DNA from: an uncultured Subdoligranulum sp.
Lineage (GTDB): Bacteria; Bacillota; Clostridia; Oscillospirales; Ruminococcaceae
Reading direction: 5' to 3'
Length of the DNA: 64,000 bases
Assembly: GCA_900545545.1 (NCBI GenBank)
Contig: UQZO01000003.1
Span: forward strand, 137,342 to 201,341
Each line of letters begins with the position of its first letter. Positions within the stretch are counted from its first letter, which is position 1. The notes beneath the pieces were generated by a model. The model made no database searches. It had not been told where the DNA came from and saw only the letters and a list, made by a program, of their open reading frames with translations. Shown here piece after piece: positions 34,763-44,337 of this stretch. The position numbers were made by a program, and so were the translations under genes.

Positions 34763-35611
34763 ATGAGTGAACGTATCCCTTTGGAAGAGTGGAAGGCTCA
34801 GAAGCAAGCCGAGCGGGAAAACCTTGCCAACAAGCAGATGCTTGCGATGTATGAGGTTTCGCGCCCTGACATCGCACTGTGCCTGTATTTTTATGGCAGA
34901 GGACAGATGGGTTCTCGCTTGTCCTCTGGTAACGCCGCATTGGTCTTAAAACAAATCCCACTGGCACATGCTGTCAATTCCATGCAGGGATGGAACCGAA
35001 ATGGCCGATATGTGAACAAGGGGGCAAAAGGAATTACCGTGCTATCCCGCAAACGAGGCGGGAAAGGTTACTATCTGACGCCCGAAACAGTGTTCGATGT
35101 TTCCCAGACAAACGGTGATACACCCTACCTGTATCGGAATATTTGTGACGATGCCAAGCAGCAACACACGGCGGTGCAAAGCATCGTAGAGCTGGCCCGC
35201 GTTCCGGTAGAACTCGGAACCCCGGAAACGGGAGCCGCCGAGTATCGCCACGAGGAGCAGAGGATTGTAGTTCGTCAGGAAGCCACGGATCTTCAGCTGC
35301 TGCAGGAACTTCCCGCTGTTCTGGTCCGTTCCTGCCTGGAGATGGATGCGCCGGAGACTGACCCTGCAGAAGTCAACTTCCTGTTGGGGGCGGTAGGACT
35401 GGAAATCTGTGGCCGATTCGGAGTGCCTGCGCTCAAGGACAGTAACATCTTGATGGAACAGTGCAGGCACATTCTCACGGCGGATAACGTCCGGGAGCAT
35501 TTTGACAATGCGCGTGAGTTCGCAAGGACGATTGGCGACCAGGTGGAGCGAAATTTGCCCAAACTGCAGTACCATGCACGGGATACCCGTCGGCAGCAAG
35601 AACGCGGGTGA
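34763..35611 (+). CDS. ArdC-like element protein
   Basis: The start MSERIPLEEWKAQKQAEREN follows GAAGGAGAGAT. The 282-residue protein has VNSMQGWNRNGRYVNKGAKG and VFDVSQTNGDTP, a pattern like the N-terminal ssDNA-binding part of ArdC/LtrC proteins. I see no HExxH metalloprotease motif in the C-terminal part, which differs from full ArdC. It may protect transferred single-stranded DNA. It ends 6 bases before the coupling-protein gene. Confidence 0.65.
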   Translation: MSERIPLEEWKAQKQAERENLANKQMLAMYEVSRPDIALCLYFYGRGQMGSRLSSGNAALVLKQIPLAHAVNSMQGWNRNGRYVNKGAKGITVLSRKRGGKGYYLTPETVFDVSQTNGDTPYLYRNICDDAKQQHTAVQSIVELARVPVELGTPETGAAEYRHEEQRIVVRQEATDLQLLQELPAVLVRSCLEMDAPETDPAEVNFLLGAVGLEICGRFGVPALKDSNILMEQCRHILTADNVREHFDNAREFARTIGDQVERNLPKLQYHARDTRRQQERG

Positions 35612-35617
35612 TGCGCA

Positions 35618-36083
35618 ATGAATCGCCGCGGCAACAAGCCCACGGATTATCTCCTGTGGTTTGTTCTGTTTATTCCCTTACTGTGGTTGGCTATTGCGCT
35701 TGCACAAGCACGAAGTGAAGCGGACAATCTGGCACAGATGTTGGAAATTCTCAGCACCCTTGTCAATGCACCGCTCTCGGTACGCTGGACAGAAAATACG
35801 CCCAAGTTGGTATTGTTCATTAGTATTCTGTACCCGATGGCGGTTTTCTACTATATTTCAGAGCAGGCAGATCTTCGTCCTGGAGCGGAGTATGGTACGG
35901 CCCGGTGGGGAAACGTAAAGGCTCTTGATGAAAAGTACCGGAATCATAAAAATCCGTCCAACAATTTTATTTTTACCCAGCATATTCAGATGGGGACAGA
36001 CTCATTTCGGCATCAGCACAATCTCAACGTAATGGTGATTGGTGGAAGTGGCAGCGGTAAAACCCGGTACTATGTTAAACCTA
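35618..36083 (+). CDS. VirD4-type coupling protein, 5' exon
   Basis: Residues 1-155 of the type IV coupling protein are encoded here. They include two membrane segments (about residues 11-30 and 65-85) and the Walker A motif MVIGGSGSGKTRYYVKP. The frame then runs into a group II intron starting GTGCGCC. Joining base 36083 to base 38587 gives CCT-AAT-TTG-ATG (Pro-Asn-Leu-Met) and restores one 601-residue protein, the expected size. The protein is the ATPase that hands the relaxosome to the secretion channel. Unspliced transcript would make a useless 162-residue fragment. Confidence 0.92.
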
Positions 36084-38586
36084 GTGCGCCCGTAAGGGCG
36101 GTATAAATCCTACCTTGAGCAAGTAGTAGGTAAAAGTATCAAGCGGCATTGTGCCGCAACCTATCATTCCCCGTCTTACCCCAAAAGGGAAACCGGAGGG
36201 CGACCATAGCATGACGGAGGACACGGGGCGCTGAAACCTCAGAAGCGCCGGCGTGACGGAATGAAAATCCACGTATGAGGATGGAAGCTAAACTGCTTGA
36301 ATGACAGCCTGAAATCGGGACCAAGAGCGTACCCCTGACGTAGAGAGGTTGTACTCGTCAGTGTTCCTGACAGTCGCATTGTTCGGCTATGCGGCTGCTG
36401 ATACTCGGAGCAGGTTCAGCCACGGGAAAGTGGAAAAAGGCGAACGTCACATACCGACAACGTGGAATGCTTATTTATACCGTACTAAACGGGGATTGCC
36501 TAAAGTGAAATGCCAAAAGGCTATGAAAACGCTGAAATGCGGGGTTCTGAATATTCACCATGGCAACAGAGTTCCCATAGTAGTCTGCGGACGGGAAAGC
36601 CGTCTACACGGCAAAGGGGAACAGTGAATCATTTTCAAAACAGAAAGGATGGTGTGTGAGACACTATGAGAAATCCGATTCATGTCTTGAAAAGCCTTGA
36701 AGAAAAGGCAAGTGTAAGTAACTACAAATATGAAAGATTGTATCGCAACTTATACAATCCAGAGTTCTATCTCCTTGCATACGCGAACATTGCGAAATCG
36801 CAGGGGAGCATGACGCAGGGAGTAGACGGGCAGACACTGGATAACATGAGCCTGCCGAGAATTAACCGGATTATTGAATCCATACGCAACAGGACATATC
36901 AGCCAAAGCCTGCAAAAAGAAAGTATATTCCTAAAAAGAACGGGAAACTCCGTCCGTTGGGAATCACTTCTACTGACGATAAGTTAGTGCAGGAAGTGGT
37001 CAGAATGATTCTTGAAGCAATCTATGAGCCGACATTCAGCAATAATTCACACGGTTTCAGACCAAAAAGAAGCTGTCATACGGCACTCACGCAAGTGAAG
37101 AAAAATTTCACGGGTGTTACATGGATTGTTGAGGGAGACATTAAGGCGTGCTTTGATAACTTCGACCATCATGTGTTGGTTGAATTACTGCGGAAAAGGA
37201 TTTCAGACGAGGCTTTTATCGGTCTTATCTGGAAGTTCCTGAAAGCCGGATATATGGAGCAATGGCAGTACAACTGCACCTACTCCGGCGTTCCGCAGGG
37301 CAGCGGCATCAGTCCGATATGTGCAAACATCTACCTCAGCGAACTGGACAACTATATGCAGGAATATAAAGAAAAGTATGACTGCGAGCCAGAACGCAGA
37401 AAGACGACCAAAGAATACGAGCGGGCGTCCCGGAGATATAAAAAGGCACGTAAAGCGTTAATGGGCGCAGAGAAATCAACTCCTGAAATGGTAAAAGAAT
37501 TTAAGGATTCCAGAAGGGAGAAGATGAATCAGCATTATTACAATCCGTTTGAGGAAGGCTTCAAGAAAATCCAGTACAACCGCTACGCAGATGATTTTGT
37601 AATCGGCGTTATCGGCTCCAAAAAGGACGCAGAAAAAATCAAAGAGGATGTAAAAATCTTTCTCCAGGAAAAACTGCATTTGGAAATGTCCGAGGAAAAG
37701 ACGAAAGTCACCCATTCCAGTAAGCCGGTACGCTATCTGGGGTACGATTTCAAAGTAATCCATTCCAAGAACATGAAGCGGTGTAAAAATGGCGACATGA
37801 AACGGGTGTGGTATGGAAAAGTATTCCTGTATATGCCGAAAGAAAAATGGATTAAAAAGGCAATGGAACGGGGAGCGATACAGGTGAAACGCAACAATGA
37901 CACAGGCAAAGAAATGTGGCGGCCTATGCCGAGGAAAGACCTGATGAACCGCAACGACGCAGAGATTGTGTCTACTTTCAATTCTGAAATTCGAGGGTTA
38001 TATAACTTCTATCGGATTGCAGAAAATGTAGGTGCATTGCACAAGTATTACTACATGGTGCGGTACAGCATGTTAAAAACTCTGGCAGGAAAGCACAGAA
38101 CGAATGTCAGTGTTATTAAAAAGCGGCACATGGTAAACGGAGTATTGAGAATCCCCTACGATACAACTAAGGGGCGTAAATACTGCGAATTTTACCATGA
38201 TGGATTCAGAAAGCACAGCGACGGCTATGACAATGTGGCGGACGTTATGCCGAGTTATAGGAAATATGACAGCAGGCACACGATAGTCAACCGCATAAAA
38301 GCCGGAGTATGCGAGATTTGCGGGGAACATGCAGACTATTTATGTATGCACCACGTAAGAACGCTAAAATCGCTGAAAGGCAGGGATATATTCGAGCAGA
38401 AAATGCTGAAAATGAGAAGAAAATCTCTGGCTCTCTGCCCTGACTGCTTTGAACTCTTACACGAAACCAAAGAATCAAGGTGATTCATGGAAAGCCGGAT
38501 ACGCTGAGAGGTGTACGTCCGGTTTGGGAGGCGGCTCCCTGAAACCTACTGATGAAAGTCAGCAAGGCGCAGGGTGCCTACCTCAT
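36084..38586 (+). mobile_element. Group II intron 1 (2503 bases) in the coupling-protein gene
   Basis: The 5' end is GTGCGCCCG (GUGYG class). Domain V is seen at about 38489-38526, with AAAGCCGGATACGC and GTACGTCCGGTTT arms around a short loop. Domain VI follows and the element ends CCTCAT directly before the exon base 38587. Boundaries are fixed because only this junction restores the coupling-protein frame. The intron carries a reverse transcriptase gene in the same orientation. The 36107-36665 part is the structured 5' RNA domain I region and has no separate gene. Confidence 0.93.
36666..38483 (+). CDS. ltrA: Group II intron reverse transcriptase/maturase with HNH endonuclease (intron 1)
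   Basis: The 605-residue protein has the RT blocks KKNGKLRPLGITSTDDKLVQ, SHGFRPKRSCHTAL, VEGDIKACFDNFDH, VPQGSGISPICANIYLSEL and NRYADDFVIG with the catalytic YADD. A maturase (X) domain follows, and a C-terminal HNH-like domain with CEICGEHADYLCMHHVRTL. All key residues look intact, so splicing and retrohoming are plausible. It differs clearly from the RT of intron 2, so the two introns arrived independently. Confidence 0.95.
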   Translation: MRNPIHVLKSLEEKASVSNYKYERLYRNLYNPEFYLLAYANIAKSQGSMTQGVDGQTLDNMSLPRINRIIESIRNRTYQPKPAKRKYIPKKNGKLRPLGITSTDDKLVQEVVRMILEAIYEPTFSNNSHGFRPKRSCHTALTQVKKNFTGVTWIVEGDIKACFDNFDHHVLVELLRKRISDEAFIGLIWKFLKAGYMEQWQYNCTYSGVPQGSGISPICANIYLSELDNYMQEYKEKYDCEPERRKTTKEYERASRRYKKARKALMGAEKSTPEMVKEFKDSRREKMNQHYYNPFEEGFKKIQYNRYADDFVIGVIGSKKDAEKIKEDVKIFLQEKLHLEMSEEKTKVTHSSKPVRYLGYDFKVIHSKNMKRCKNGDMKRVWYGKVFLYMPKEKWIKKAMERGAIQVKRNNDTGKEMWRPMPRKDLMNRNDAEIVSTFNSEIRGLYNFYRIAENVGALHKYYYMVRYSMLKTLAGKHRTNVSVIKKRHMVNGVLRIPYDTTKGRKYCEFYHDGFRKHSDGYDNVADVMPSYRKYDSRHTIVNRIKAGVCEICGEHADYLCMHHVRTLKSLKGRDIFEQKMLKMRRKSLALCPDCFELLHETKESR

Positions 38587-39926
38587 ATTTGATGCAGAGC
38601 ATCTGCTCCTATATTGTGCTTGACCCCAAAGGGGAAATCCTGCGGGATTTGGGCGGAATGTTTGAGGCCCAGGGTGTTGCCGTTACTGTGATCGACCTTG
38701 TGCATTTCAAAGGACACTATAATCCATTGGTGTATCTTGAAACAGATGAGGACGCCATCAAGCTGGCTCATGCCATTGTCCATAACACAAAGCCAAAAGA
38801 TGCTGTCGGCAGTGCCGACAAGTTCTGGGATGATTCCAGTATGATGCTCCTTTCTGCCATTATTCTATATCTGTTGTACGAGGCTCCCGTTGAGGAGCAG
38901 AACCTTTCAACGGTTATGTACATGATTATCAATGGACAGGTATCGGAGGATGACAGCTATCCTGCTCCGTTAGCAATGCTTTTCAGTGAATTGGAAGAAA
39001 AAGATCCAGACCACCCGGCGGTTTTGCAGTATAAGAGCTTTCAGCTTGGCAGCACGAAAACATTACAGTCCGTGCTGATTTCGGCAGCCGCGAATCTGTA
39101 TATGTTCAACTCGGAGCGATTCGCCTATATGACCGGTAGAGACGAAACCTTTTTGCCGGAATTGGGGCTGCAAAAGCGTGTGATCTTCTGTGTCATTCCC
39201 GACAACGATGAAACATACAACTTCCTCATTACCATGCTCTATACGCAAATCTTTGACCAACTGTTTCGTTTGGCCGATTCAACCCCCGAATATAAGGGGG
39301 CCTTACCGGTTCATGTCCGGCTGATGATGGACGAATTTGCCAATGTGGCGTTACCCAAAGACTTCAAGAAAATCCTTTCAGTGTGCCGTAGCCGAAACAT
39401 CAGCTGTGACATTATCCTGCAGAGCATTGCGCAGCTCAAGAGTCTGTTCAAGGACGATTGGGAGGGCATTGTCGGCAACTGCGATTCGCTGTTGTACCTT
39501 GGCGGGAATGAATACGGAACCTTTGAGTATCTGTCCAAGATTCTCGGAAAGGAGACCGAACGGACTGTCTCTCACAGTATTGGCCGAGGCAGCCACGGCT
39601 CGTCCAGCGAGAGCCAGCAGAAAGCTGCACGAGACCTGGCTACACCGGACGAGATACGCCGCATGAGTAATAAGGATGCCTTGCTGTTGTTTCGCTCGGA
39701 GGACCCTGTAGTAGACAGAAAATACGACCTGTTGAAACACCCTAACATTAAAATGACCACCGATGGCGGCGCAGCGCCCTATGTGATGCCTTATGACTTC
39801 ATGAGGATTGCTGTTTCTGTGTCGCCGGAGGAACTGGAAACTATTGAACCGGACAAGATCCCGGAAGAAACACTGAACAAATATCAATTGATTGATTTGG
39901 AGGAAGTAAATTATGAATCGCAATGA
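38587..39926 (+). CDS. VirD4-type coupling protein, 3' exon
   Basis: This exon encodes the remaining 446 residues: SYIVLDPKGEILRDLGGMFE, VTVIDLVHFKGHYNPLVYLE, the Walker B region VRLMMDEFANVALPKDFKKI and SIAQLKSLFKDDWEGIVGNC. All are usual for TraG/VirD4 ATPases of Gram-positive elements. The frame taken alone starts at a false ATG inside intron sequence. Its stop overlaps the Maff2 start by 14 bases. Confidence 0.93.
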
Positions 39927-40251
39927 AAAGGCACCCCGTCTGGCCCGCACCCGTGCGGATAAAATCAAACGTACTTATCTGACCGTGGCTGTTTCGGCGG
40001 CTTTTTGTTTCTTGATGGCAACCCCTGCCTTTGCCGCTAGCGACCCTTTGACCACCATCAACAACCTCAGTGACTTCGTTTTCAGCGCCATCAAGGCCAT
40101 CGGCGCCATTCTGCTGGGGTTTGGTCTGGTTCAGATTGGTCTTGCCCTTAAGAGTCACGACGCCGGGCAGCGGGCACAGGGATTCATGACCTTTTTCGGC
40201 GGCATCGTGATCTACTTTGCCAAGGATATTCTCGACCTGATTCTGGCCTGA
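39913..40251 (+). CDS. Maff2-family small membrane protein (VirB2-like position)
   Basis: The 112-residue protein has a signal-like first helix (about residues 20-42, ending FAASDPL) and two further hydrophobic helices, with FVFSAIKAIGAILLGFGLVQ and GGIVIYFAKDILDL. It matches the Maff2 family of mobile-element proteins. Its place after the coupling protein and its pilin-like two-helix form suggest a channel subunit comparable to VirB2/TrbC; that equivalence is inference. Confidence 0.85.
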   Translation: MNRNEKAPRLARTRADKIKRTYLTVAVSAAFCFLMATPAFAASDPLTTINNLSDFVFSAIKAIGAILLGFGLVQIGLALKSHDAGQRAQGFMTFFGGIVIYFAKDILDLILA

Positions 40252-40281
40252 TCCGTGCGGTGCCGAAGGAGGTGATTATCC

Positions 40282-41112
40282 TTGGACCAGAACTGGATCG
40301 TCGAAAATCTTAACAATGCTTTTACCACATGGAACGAGAAACTGACGGAACTGTGGAGCCTTGTCACCACCAGCCCAGCCACTTTTAAAGGAGGAGCTGT
40401 CTGGGGAATTATGCAGACCATCCACGGTGCGATGTTGGCTATCGGCTATGCGCTGGTAATTCTGTTTTTCGCCATGAGCCTGTTCAAAAACACCGCAAAC
40501 TTCCATGAGTTGAAGCGGCCCGAAGCGGCACTGCACTACTTGATCCGATTCGTGGCAGCCAAGACAGCGGTGGGCTACGGAATGGAGATCATGCTGAAGG
40601 TCTTTGAAGTGTGCAACGGCATCGTCAGCGAGATGGCTGCCAGTATGGGCGGTATTTCTCAGGCAATGGTTTCGCTGCCGGGGGAGGTACAGACCGCCAT
40701 TGAGAATGTGGGCTTTCTGGCCAGCATTCCGCTTTGGTTAGTTACTATCTTGGGCAGCCTGTTTATCACCGTGCTGTCCTTCATTATGATCCTCACCGTG
40801 TACGGGCGTTTTTTCCGCCTGTATATGTACACGGCGCTGGCACCGATCCCGTTGGCGACTTTTGCCGGTGACAGCACCCAATCTGTGGGCGTGTCATTCC
40901 TGAAAACCTATGTGGGTGTCTGCATGGAAGGTGCGGTCATCGTGTTGGCCTGCATCATTTATGCGGGCTTTGTGGGCACCCCTGTTGTGGCCAGCGGCGA
41001 AGCAACCACAATGGTGTGGAGCTATCTGGCAGAGACCGTATTCAATATGCTTGTCCTGGTGGGACTCATTAAAGGTTCGGACCGCATCGTTCATGAAATG
41101 ATGGGTCTGTAA
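40282..41112 (+). CDS. Conjugal transfer membrane protein, VirB6/TrbL-like
   Basis: The start is a TTG at 40282 with a strong GAAGGAGGTGATT site. The 276-residue protein has about six hydrophobic segments, for example AMLAIGYALVILFFAMSLF, LWLVTILGSLFITVLSFIMI and VIVLACIIYAGFVGTPVV, separated by short loops. Size, topology and position between Maff2 and PrgI fit the polytopic inner-membrane channel protein of Gram-positive type IV secretion. Confidence 0.85.
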   Translation: MDQNWIVENLNNAFTTWNEKLTELWSLVTTSPATFKGGAVWGIMQTIHGAMLAIGYALVILFFAMSLFKNTANFHELKRPEAALHYLIRFVAAKTAVGYGMEIMLKVFEVCNGIVSEMAASMGGISQAMVSLPGEVQTAIENVGFLASIPLWLVTILGSLFITVLSFIMILTVYGRFFRLYMYTALAPIPLATFAGDSTQSVGVSFLKTYVGVCMEGAVIVLACIIYAGFVGTPVVASGEATTMVWSYLAETVFNMLVLVGLIKGSDRIVHEMMGL

Positions 41113-41126
41113 ATGAAATTGACTAT

Positions 41127-41161
41127 GCGCTCAGGTGGTATATACGCCTGGGCGCTTCTTT
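41127..41161 (+). terminator. Terminator-like hairpin before prgI
   Basis: GCGCTCAGG (41127-41135) pairs with CCTGGGCGC (41147-41155), one T-G pair, followed by TTCTTTA and then GGAGGTG of prgI. Confidence 0.6.
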
Positions 41162-41175
41162 ATGGAGGTGAGCTT

Positions 41176-41547
41176 TTGCAAGTCAACATCAATAAGGAAT
41201 TCCAGCACTATGAAGAAGATGTGTTTATGGGATTATCCCTGCGACAGCTTCTCTGGTCTGGAGCAGCTGTGGCTACCGCTGTGGGCGTTTACTTTGGGTT
41301 ACAGCCTTTGCTGGGGCAGGAAACTGTGAGTTGGGTATGCATCGTAGCCGCTGCTCCCTTTGCAATGGCTGGCTTTTTCCAGTACGATCAAATGACCATC
41401 TGGCAGTTTCTGAAAGCCGTCTTTGTAACGGAGTTTGTGCGTTCCGGGCCAAGGGTATGGAAAGCAGAGAACCGATTTGATGCGGTACTGCATCCTCAAA
41501 AGAAACAAAGAAAGTTTTGGAAAAGGAAGGAGAAGAAAAAGCCTTGA
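41176..41547 (+). CDS. prgI: PrgI-family conjugation membrane protein
   Basis: I take TTG at 41176 as start because GGAGGTG is 5 bases upstream and the product then begins with the family-typical QVNINKEFQHYEEDVF (123 aa). An in-frame ATG at 41113 would add a stretch that overlaps the hairpin. Two membrane helices follow (about residues 25-65), with LRQLLWSGAAVATAVGVYFG. The basic C-terminus ends in a lysine-rich tail. PrgI proteins bridge the VirB4 ATPase to the membrane channel (VirB3-like role). Confidence 0.88.
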   Translation: MQVNINKEFQHYEEDVFMGLSLRQLLWSGAAVATAVGVYFGLQPLLGQETVSWVCIVAAAPFAMAGFFQYDQMTIWQFLKAVFVTEFVRSGPRVWKAENRFDAVLHPQKKQRKFWKRKEKKKP

Positions 41548-43883
41548 AACTGTATGAGTATGCCTCTACCCGAAACAGTTGGGGAGGGGTAAATACGCCC
41601 AAATCGGTACAGAAGAGTATTCCTGTAGACCGCATCTACGACGACGGGATGTGGCGTTCCGGCAATGTGTACAGCCAGATGTGGAGCGTATCGGACATCA
41701 ACTATGCGATGGTATCTGATGGCAAGAAGGAAGAAATCCAGCAGATTTACGGTAAACTTTATGCCGGTGTTCCTTCGGACTGTACCATTAAGATGTGCAT
41801 TGTCAGTCAGCGCATGGATGATCAGGTGTTCCGTCGGGATATACTGTACCACCGTACAAATGACGGCCATGATGATTTGCGTGCGGAGAAAAATCGTCAG
41901 TTGGTTGCCTGTGCATCGCAAGTAGGCAATGTGCTGCAGAGCAAGTATGTGATTATTTCAACCCAGAAACCGCGCGTCAATGATGCCCGTGACCGGTTGC
42001 GCCAGGTACAGGGGCATCTGGTCAACATCCTGTCCGATTTGGGCAGCACAGTTCGCAGCGTGGAAAATACCGAGCGCCTGCGAATCCTCCATAACTTTTT
42101 CCGGGTGGGGGAGGAAGCCCGCTTTGAATTTGATCTGGACCGCTGCACGAAACTGGGTGAGGATTTCCGGGATTTTGTGGCACCGGACACCATTGAGTTC
42201 AAACGCGATCATATCGTCATTGACAACCGTGTGGCAAAATGTATGTCCATGTCCTACTTCCCGCAGCGAATCGATGATAAACTGGTTACCACCCTGTTAC
42301 AGCAAGTGCCCTACATCATCCTGACGCTGGACTTTGTGCCTATCGAAACCGAGGACGCCTACAAGACACTAGCCGATTACCGGATGAAAGTAGACGCCGA
42401 TAAGGTTCGATTTAATCGGAAAAGTGTGGACAATTTGGATTTTACCGCCAATGTACCCCAGCGCACACAGGAAGAGGAAAACACCCTGAACCAATGGCAA
42501 CAAGATATGTCGGACAATGACCAGCAGATGTTTCTGACGCTCCTGACGGTGGCCTACTTTGCCGATGATTTGGAGGAACTGAATCAGGAAACCGATGCAC
42601 TGAAAACCGCTGCCGGTAACTTTAACTGCCGCTTTACCGAGATGCGGTGGCAGCAGGAAAATACCTTCAATACTGCAATGCCCTACGGTCTGCGCCGTAT
42701 TGCCAATCTCCGGGCTATGACCACCAAGGGTGTTGCTTCCTTGATTCCGTTCAACACGCAGGAGGTATTGGTGCCCGGCGGGATTTATTATGGTGTCAAC
42801 GCTATCAGCGGCAATCTTATTATTGCTTTGCGCACCGTTCTCATCAACGGCAACGCCATGGTCATCGCAACCTCTGGCGGCGGTAAAAGTCTGTTCGTCA
42901 AGCAGGAAATTCTGGAACTCTTCCTGCGCTTCCCCAACGCCAAGTTCTATATTGTAGATCCGGAAAATGAATACAGCCCGTTGGTGTGTGAATTGGGCGG
43001 TCTGGTGGTGGACATAGCGGTAGATAGCACCACCTATTTCAATCCGCTGGACTTCACCTATGATCCGGTTACCAAAATTTTGCCGCACGTCGCCAAGGCG
43101 GAATTTGTCTTGTCCCTCTGCGAGCAGGTTATGGCAAAAGACGGCCTTGAAGCGGGGGATAAGAGCCTGATCGACCGCAGTCTAAAGAATATCTACAAGC
43201 CTTTGGTACAATCCGGCTACACCATCCCTTGCCCCACATTGACCGACCTGTACAACGATCTCAAGGCGCAACCCAGTGAACGTGCCCATCGAATCGCATT
43301 GGCACTGGAACTGTTTGCCACAGGTAGTATGAATATGTTCGCCCATCCCACCAATGTGGATATGAGCAATCGCCTGGTATGCTTCAATATCCAGAGTTTG
43401 GGCGAACAGCTCAAGCGCGTGGCTATGCTGTCTATGCTCGAATATATCAATACCTGCGTGATGGGGAATGAACGCAACGATCCCAAAGCGGCCACATGGG
43501 TCTACTTTGATGAGATCTATCTGCTTTTGCGGGACCAACTGAGTTCTGAATTCCTGTACACCAGCTGGAAGCGTTTCCGCAAATACAATGCTTATGCGAC
43601 CGGTATCACCCAAAATGTGCAGGATTATTTGGAAAAACCCGCGGCGTATGCCATACTGGCCAACAGCGAGTTCGTGTGTATGCTGCGCCAGACGAAAGAT
43701 ATTGAAAGCGTGGCAGAACTGTATGGGCTGTCCAATCCGCAGAAGAATTATCTGAAGCTGGCGAAGCCCGGACAGGGAATTTTGAAGTTGGGAAATAACT
43801 TGATTCCCTTCGAGAATGATCATCCCACAAATACCAAAATCTACAGCCTGATAACCACCAAGCCCGGTGAAATGGAAAACTGA
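41544..43883 (+). CDS. VirB4/TraE-type conjugation ATPase
   Basis: TTG at 41544 overlaps the prgI stop by 4 bases and has GGAAGGAGAAG before it; another TTG at 41517 is less well placed. The 779-residue protein has Walker A ATSGGGKSLFVKQEI (GGGKS 445-449), FYIVDPENEYSPLV, and Walker B WVYFDEIYLLL near 652-662, followed by TGITQNVQDYLEKPAAY. It is the energy-supplying ATPase of the secretion channel, at the cytoplasmic face. Confidence 0.95.
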   Translation: MKLYEYASTRNSWGGVNTPKSVQKSIPVDRIYDDGMWRSGNVYSQMWSVSDINYAMVSDGKKEEIQQIYGKLYAGVPSDCTIKMCIVSQRMDDQVFRRDILYHRTNDGHDDLRAEKNRQLVACASQVGNVLQSKYVIISTQKPRVNDARDRLRQVQGHLVNILSDLGSTVRSVENTERLRILHNFFRVGEEARFEFDLDRCTKLGEDFRDFVAPDTIEFKRDHIVIDNRVAKCMSMSYFPQRIDDKLVTTLLQQVPYIILTLDFVPIETEDAYKTLADYRMKVDADKVRFNRKSVDNLDFTANVPQRTQEEENTLNQWQQDMSDNDQQMFLTLLTVAYFADDLEELNQETDALKTAAGNFNCRFTEMRWQQENTFNTAMPYGLRRIANLRAMTTKGVASLIPFNTQEVLVPGGIYYGVNAISGNLIIALRTVLINGNAMVIATSGGGKSLFVKQEILELFLRFPNAKFYIVDPENEYSPLVCELGGLVVDIAVDSTTYFNPLDFTYDPVTKILPHVAKAEFVLSLCEQVMAKDGLEAGDKSLIDRSLKNIYKPLVQSGYTIPCPTLTDLYNDLKAQPSERAHRIALALELFATGSMNMFAHPTNVDMSNRLVCFNIQSLGEQLKRVAMLSMLEYINTCVMGNERNDPKAATWVYFDEIYLLLRDQLSSEFLYTSWKRFRKYNAYATGITQNVQDYLEKPAAYAILANSEFVCMLRQTKDIESVAELYGLSNPQKNYLKLAKPGQGILKLGNNLIPFENDHPTNTKIYSLITTKPGEMEN

Positions 43884-43891
43884 CCGCTATA

Positions 43892-43943
43892 TGAAATTGG
43901 CGACCCTGCAATTGCAGGGCCGCTTCTTTTGGGAGAAAGTATG
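43892..43943 (+). CDS. Possible leader peptide overlapping the next start
   Basis: ATG at 43892 opens a 17-codon frame, MKLATLQLQGRFFWEKV, whose TGA (43941-43943 area) overlaps the ATGATG of the next gene. Its middle is the hairpin GCG-a-CCCTGCAA/TTGCAGGG-c-CGC (43900-43923) followed by TTCTTTT. The region before prgI also starts ATGAAATTG. No clear ribosome site is seen, so translation is uncertain. Confidence 0.35.
43900..43930 (+). terminator. Terminator-like hairpin before the DUF6075 gene
   Basis: GCG-a-CCCTGCAA (43900-43911) pairs with TTGCAGGG-c-CGC (43912-43923) with one mismatch; TTCTTTT follows, then the GGGAG ribosome site. Confidence 0.65.
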
Positions 43944-44336
43944 ATGAAATCTGAAATTCGTTTTGTTGACCGTGAACATCTGGCCTTTTACAACCAGAAT
44001 CTCAACAGTACCGGAAAAAACGACCCCTACCACAAAGCCTTTTTCTATGTTATGGGGATCAGCAACGACACCCGGCGCAACATCCAGAAGGTTTTTAATT
44101 TTGAGGAGGATTGCATCCGAACTGACGGACTTTTCGACGGCTGGCAGACTGGCGGCAGTGAGCGCCTTACCCGCCTGGCCTTCAACCTCTGGAATGGATG
44201 GAACGGTGATGGGGAAGCCACCCCGTATGATCTGTTTGATTGCGAGTATGCCTTTTACATGATGGAAGGCATCCGGCTGCGGTATCCCGAATACTGCCGG
44301 GAACTAACACCCCCGTCCCCGAAACGGGAGAGATAA
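43941..44336 (+). CDS. DUF6075-like element protein
   Basis: Two adjacent ATGs (43941, 43944) follow GGGAGAAAGT. The 131-residue protein has FVDREHLAFYNQNL, DPYHKAFFYVMGISNDTRRN, DGWQTGGSERLTRLAFNLWN and FDCEYAFYMMEGIRLRYPEY, matching what I recall of DUF6075. Function is unknown. It is the last rightward gene of the transfer block and meets the SLOG gene tail to tail with one base between. Confidence 0.72.
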   Translation: MMKSEIRFVDREHLAFYNQNLNSTGKNDPYHKAFFYVMGISNDTRRNIQKVFNFEEDCIRTDGLFDGWQTGGSERLTRLAFNLWNGWNGDGEATPYDLFDCEYAFYMMEGIRLRYPEYCRELTPPSPKRER

Positions 44337-44337
44337 C

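Noticed and set aside
36107..36665. Small frames between the coupling-protein 5' exon and the intron reverse transcriptase
   Set aside because: They lie in the structured RNA region of the group II intron; intron function explains the sequence.
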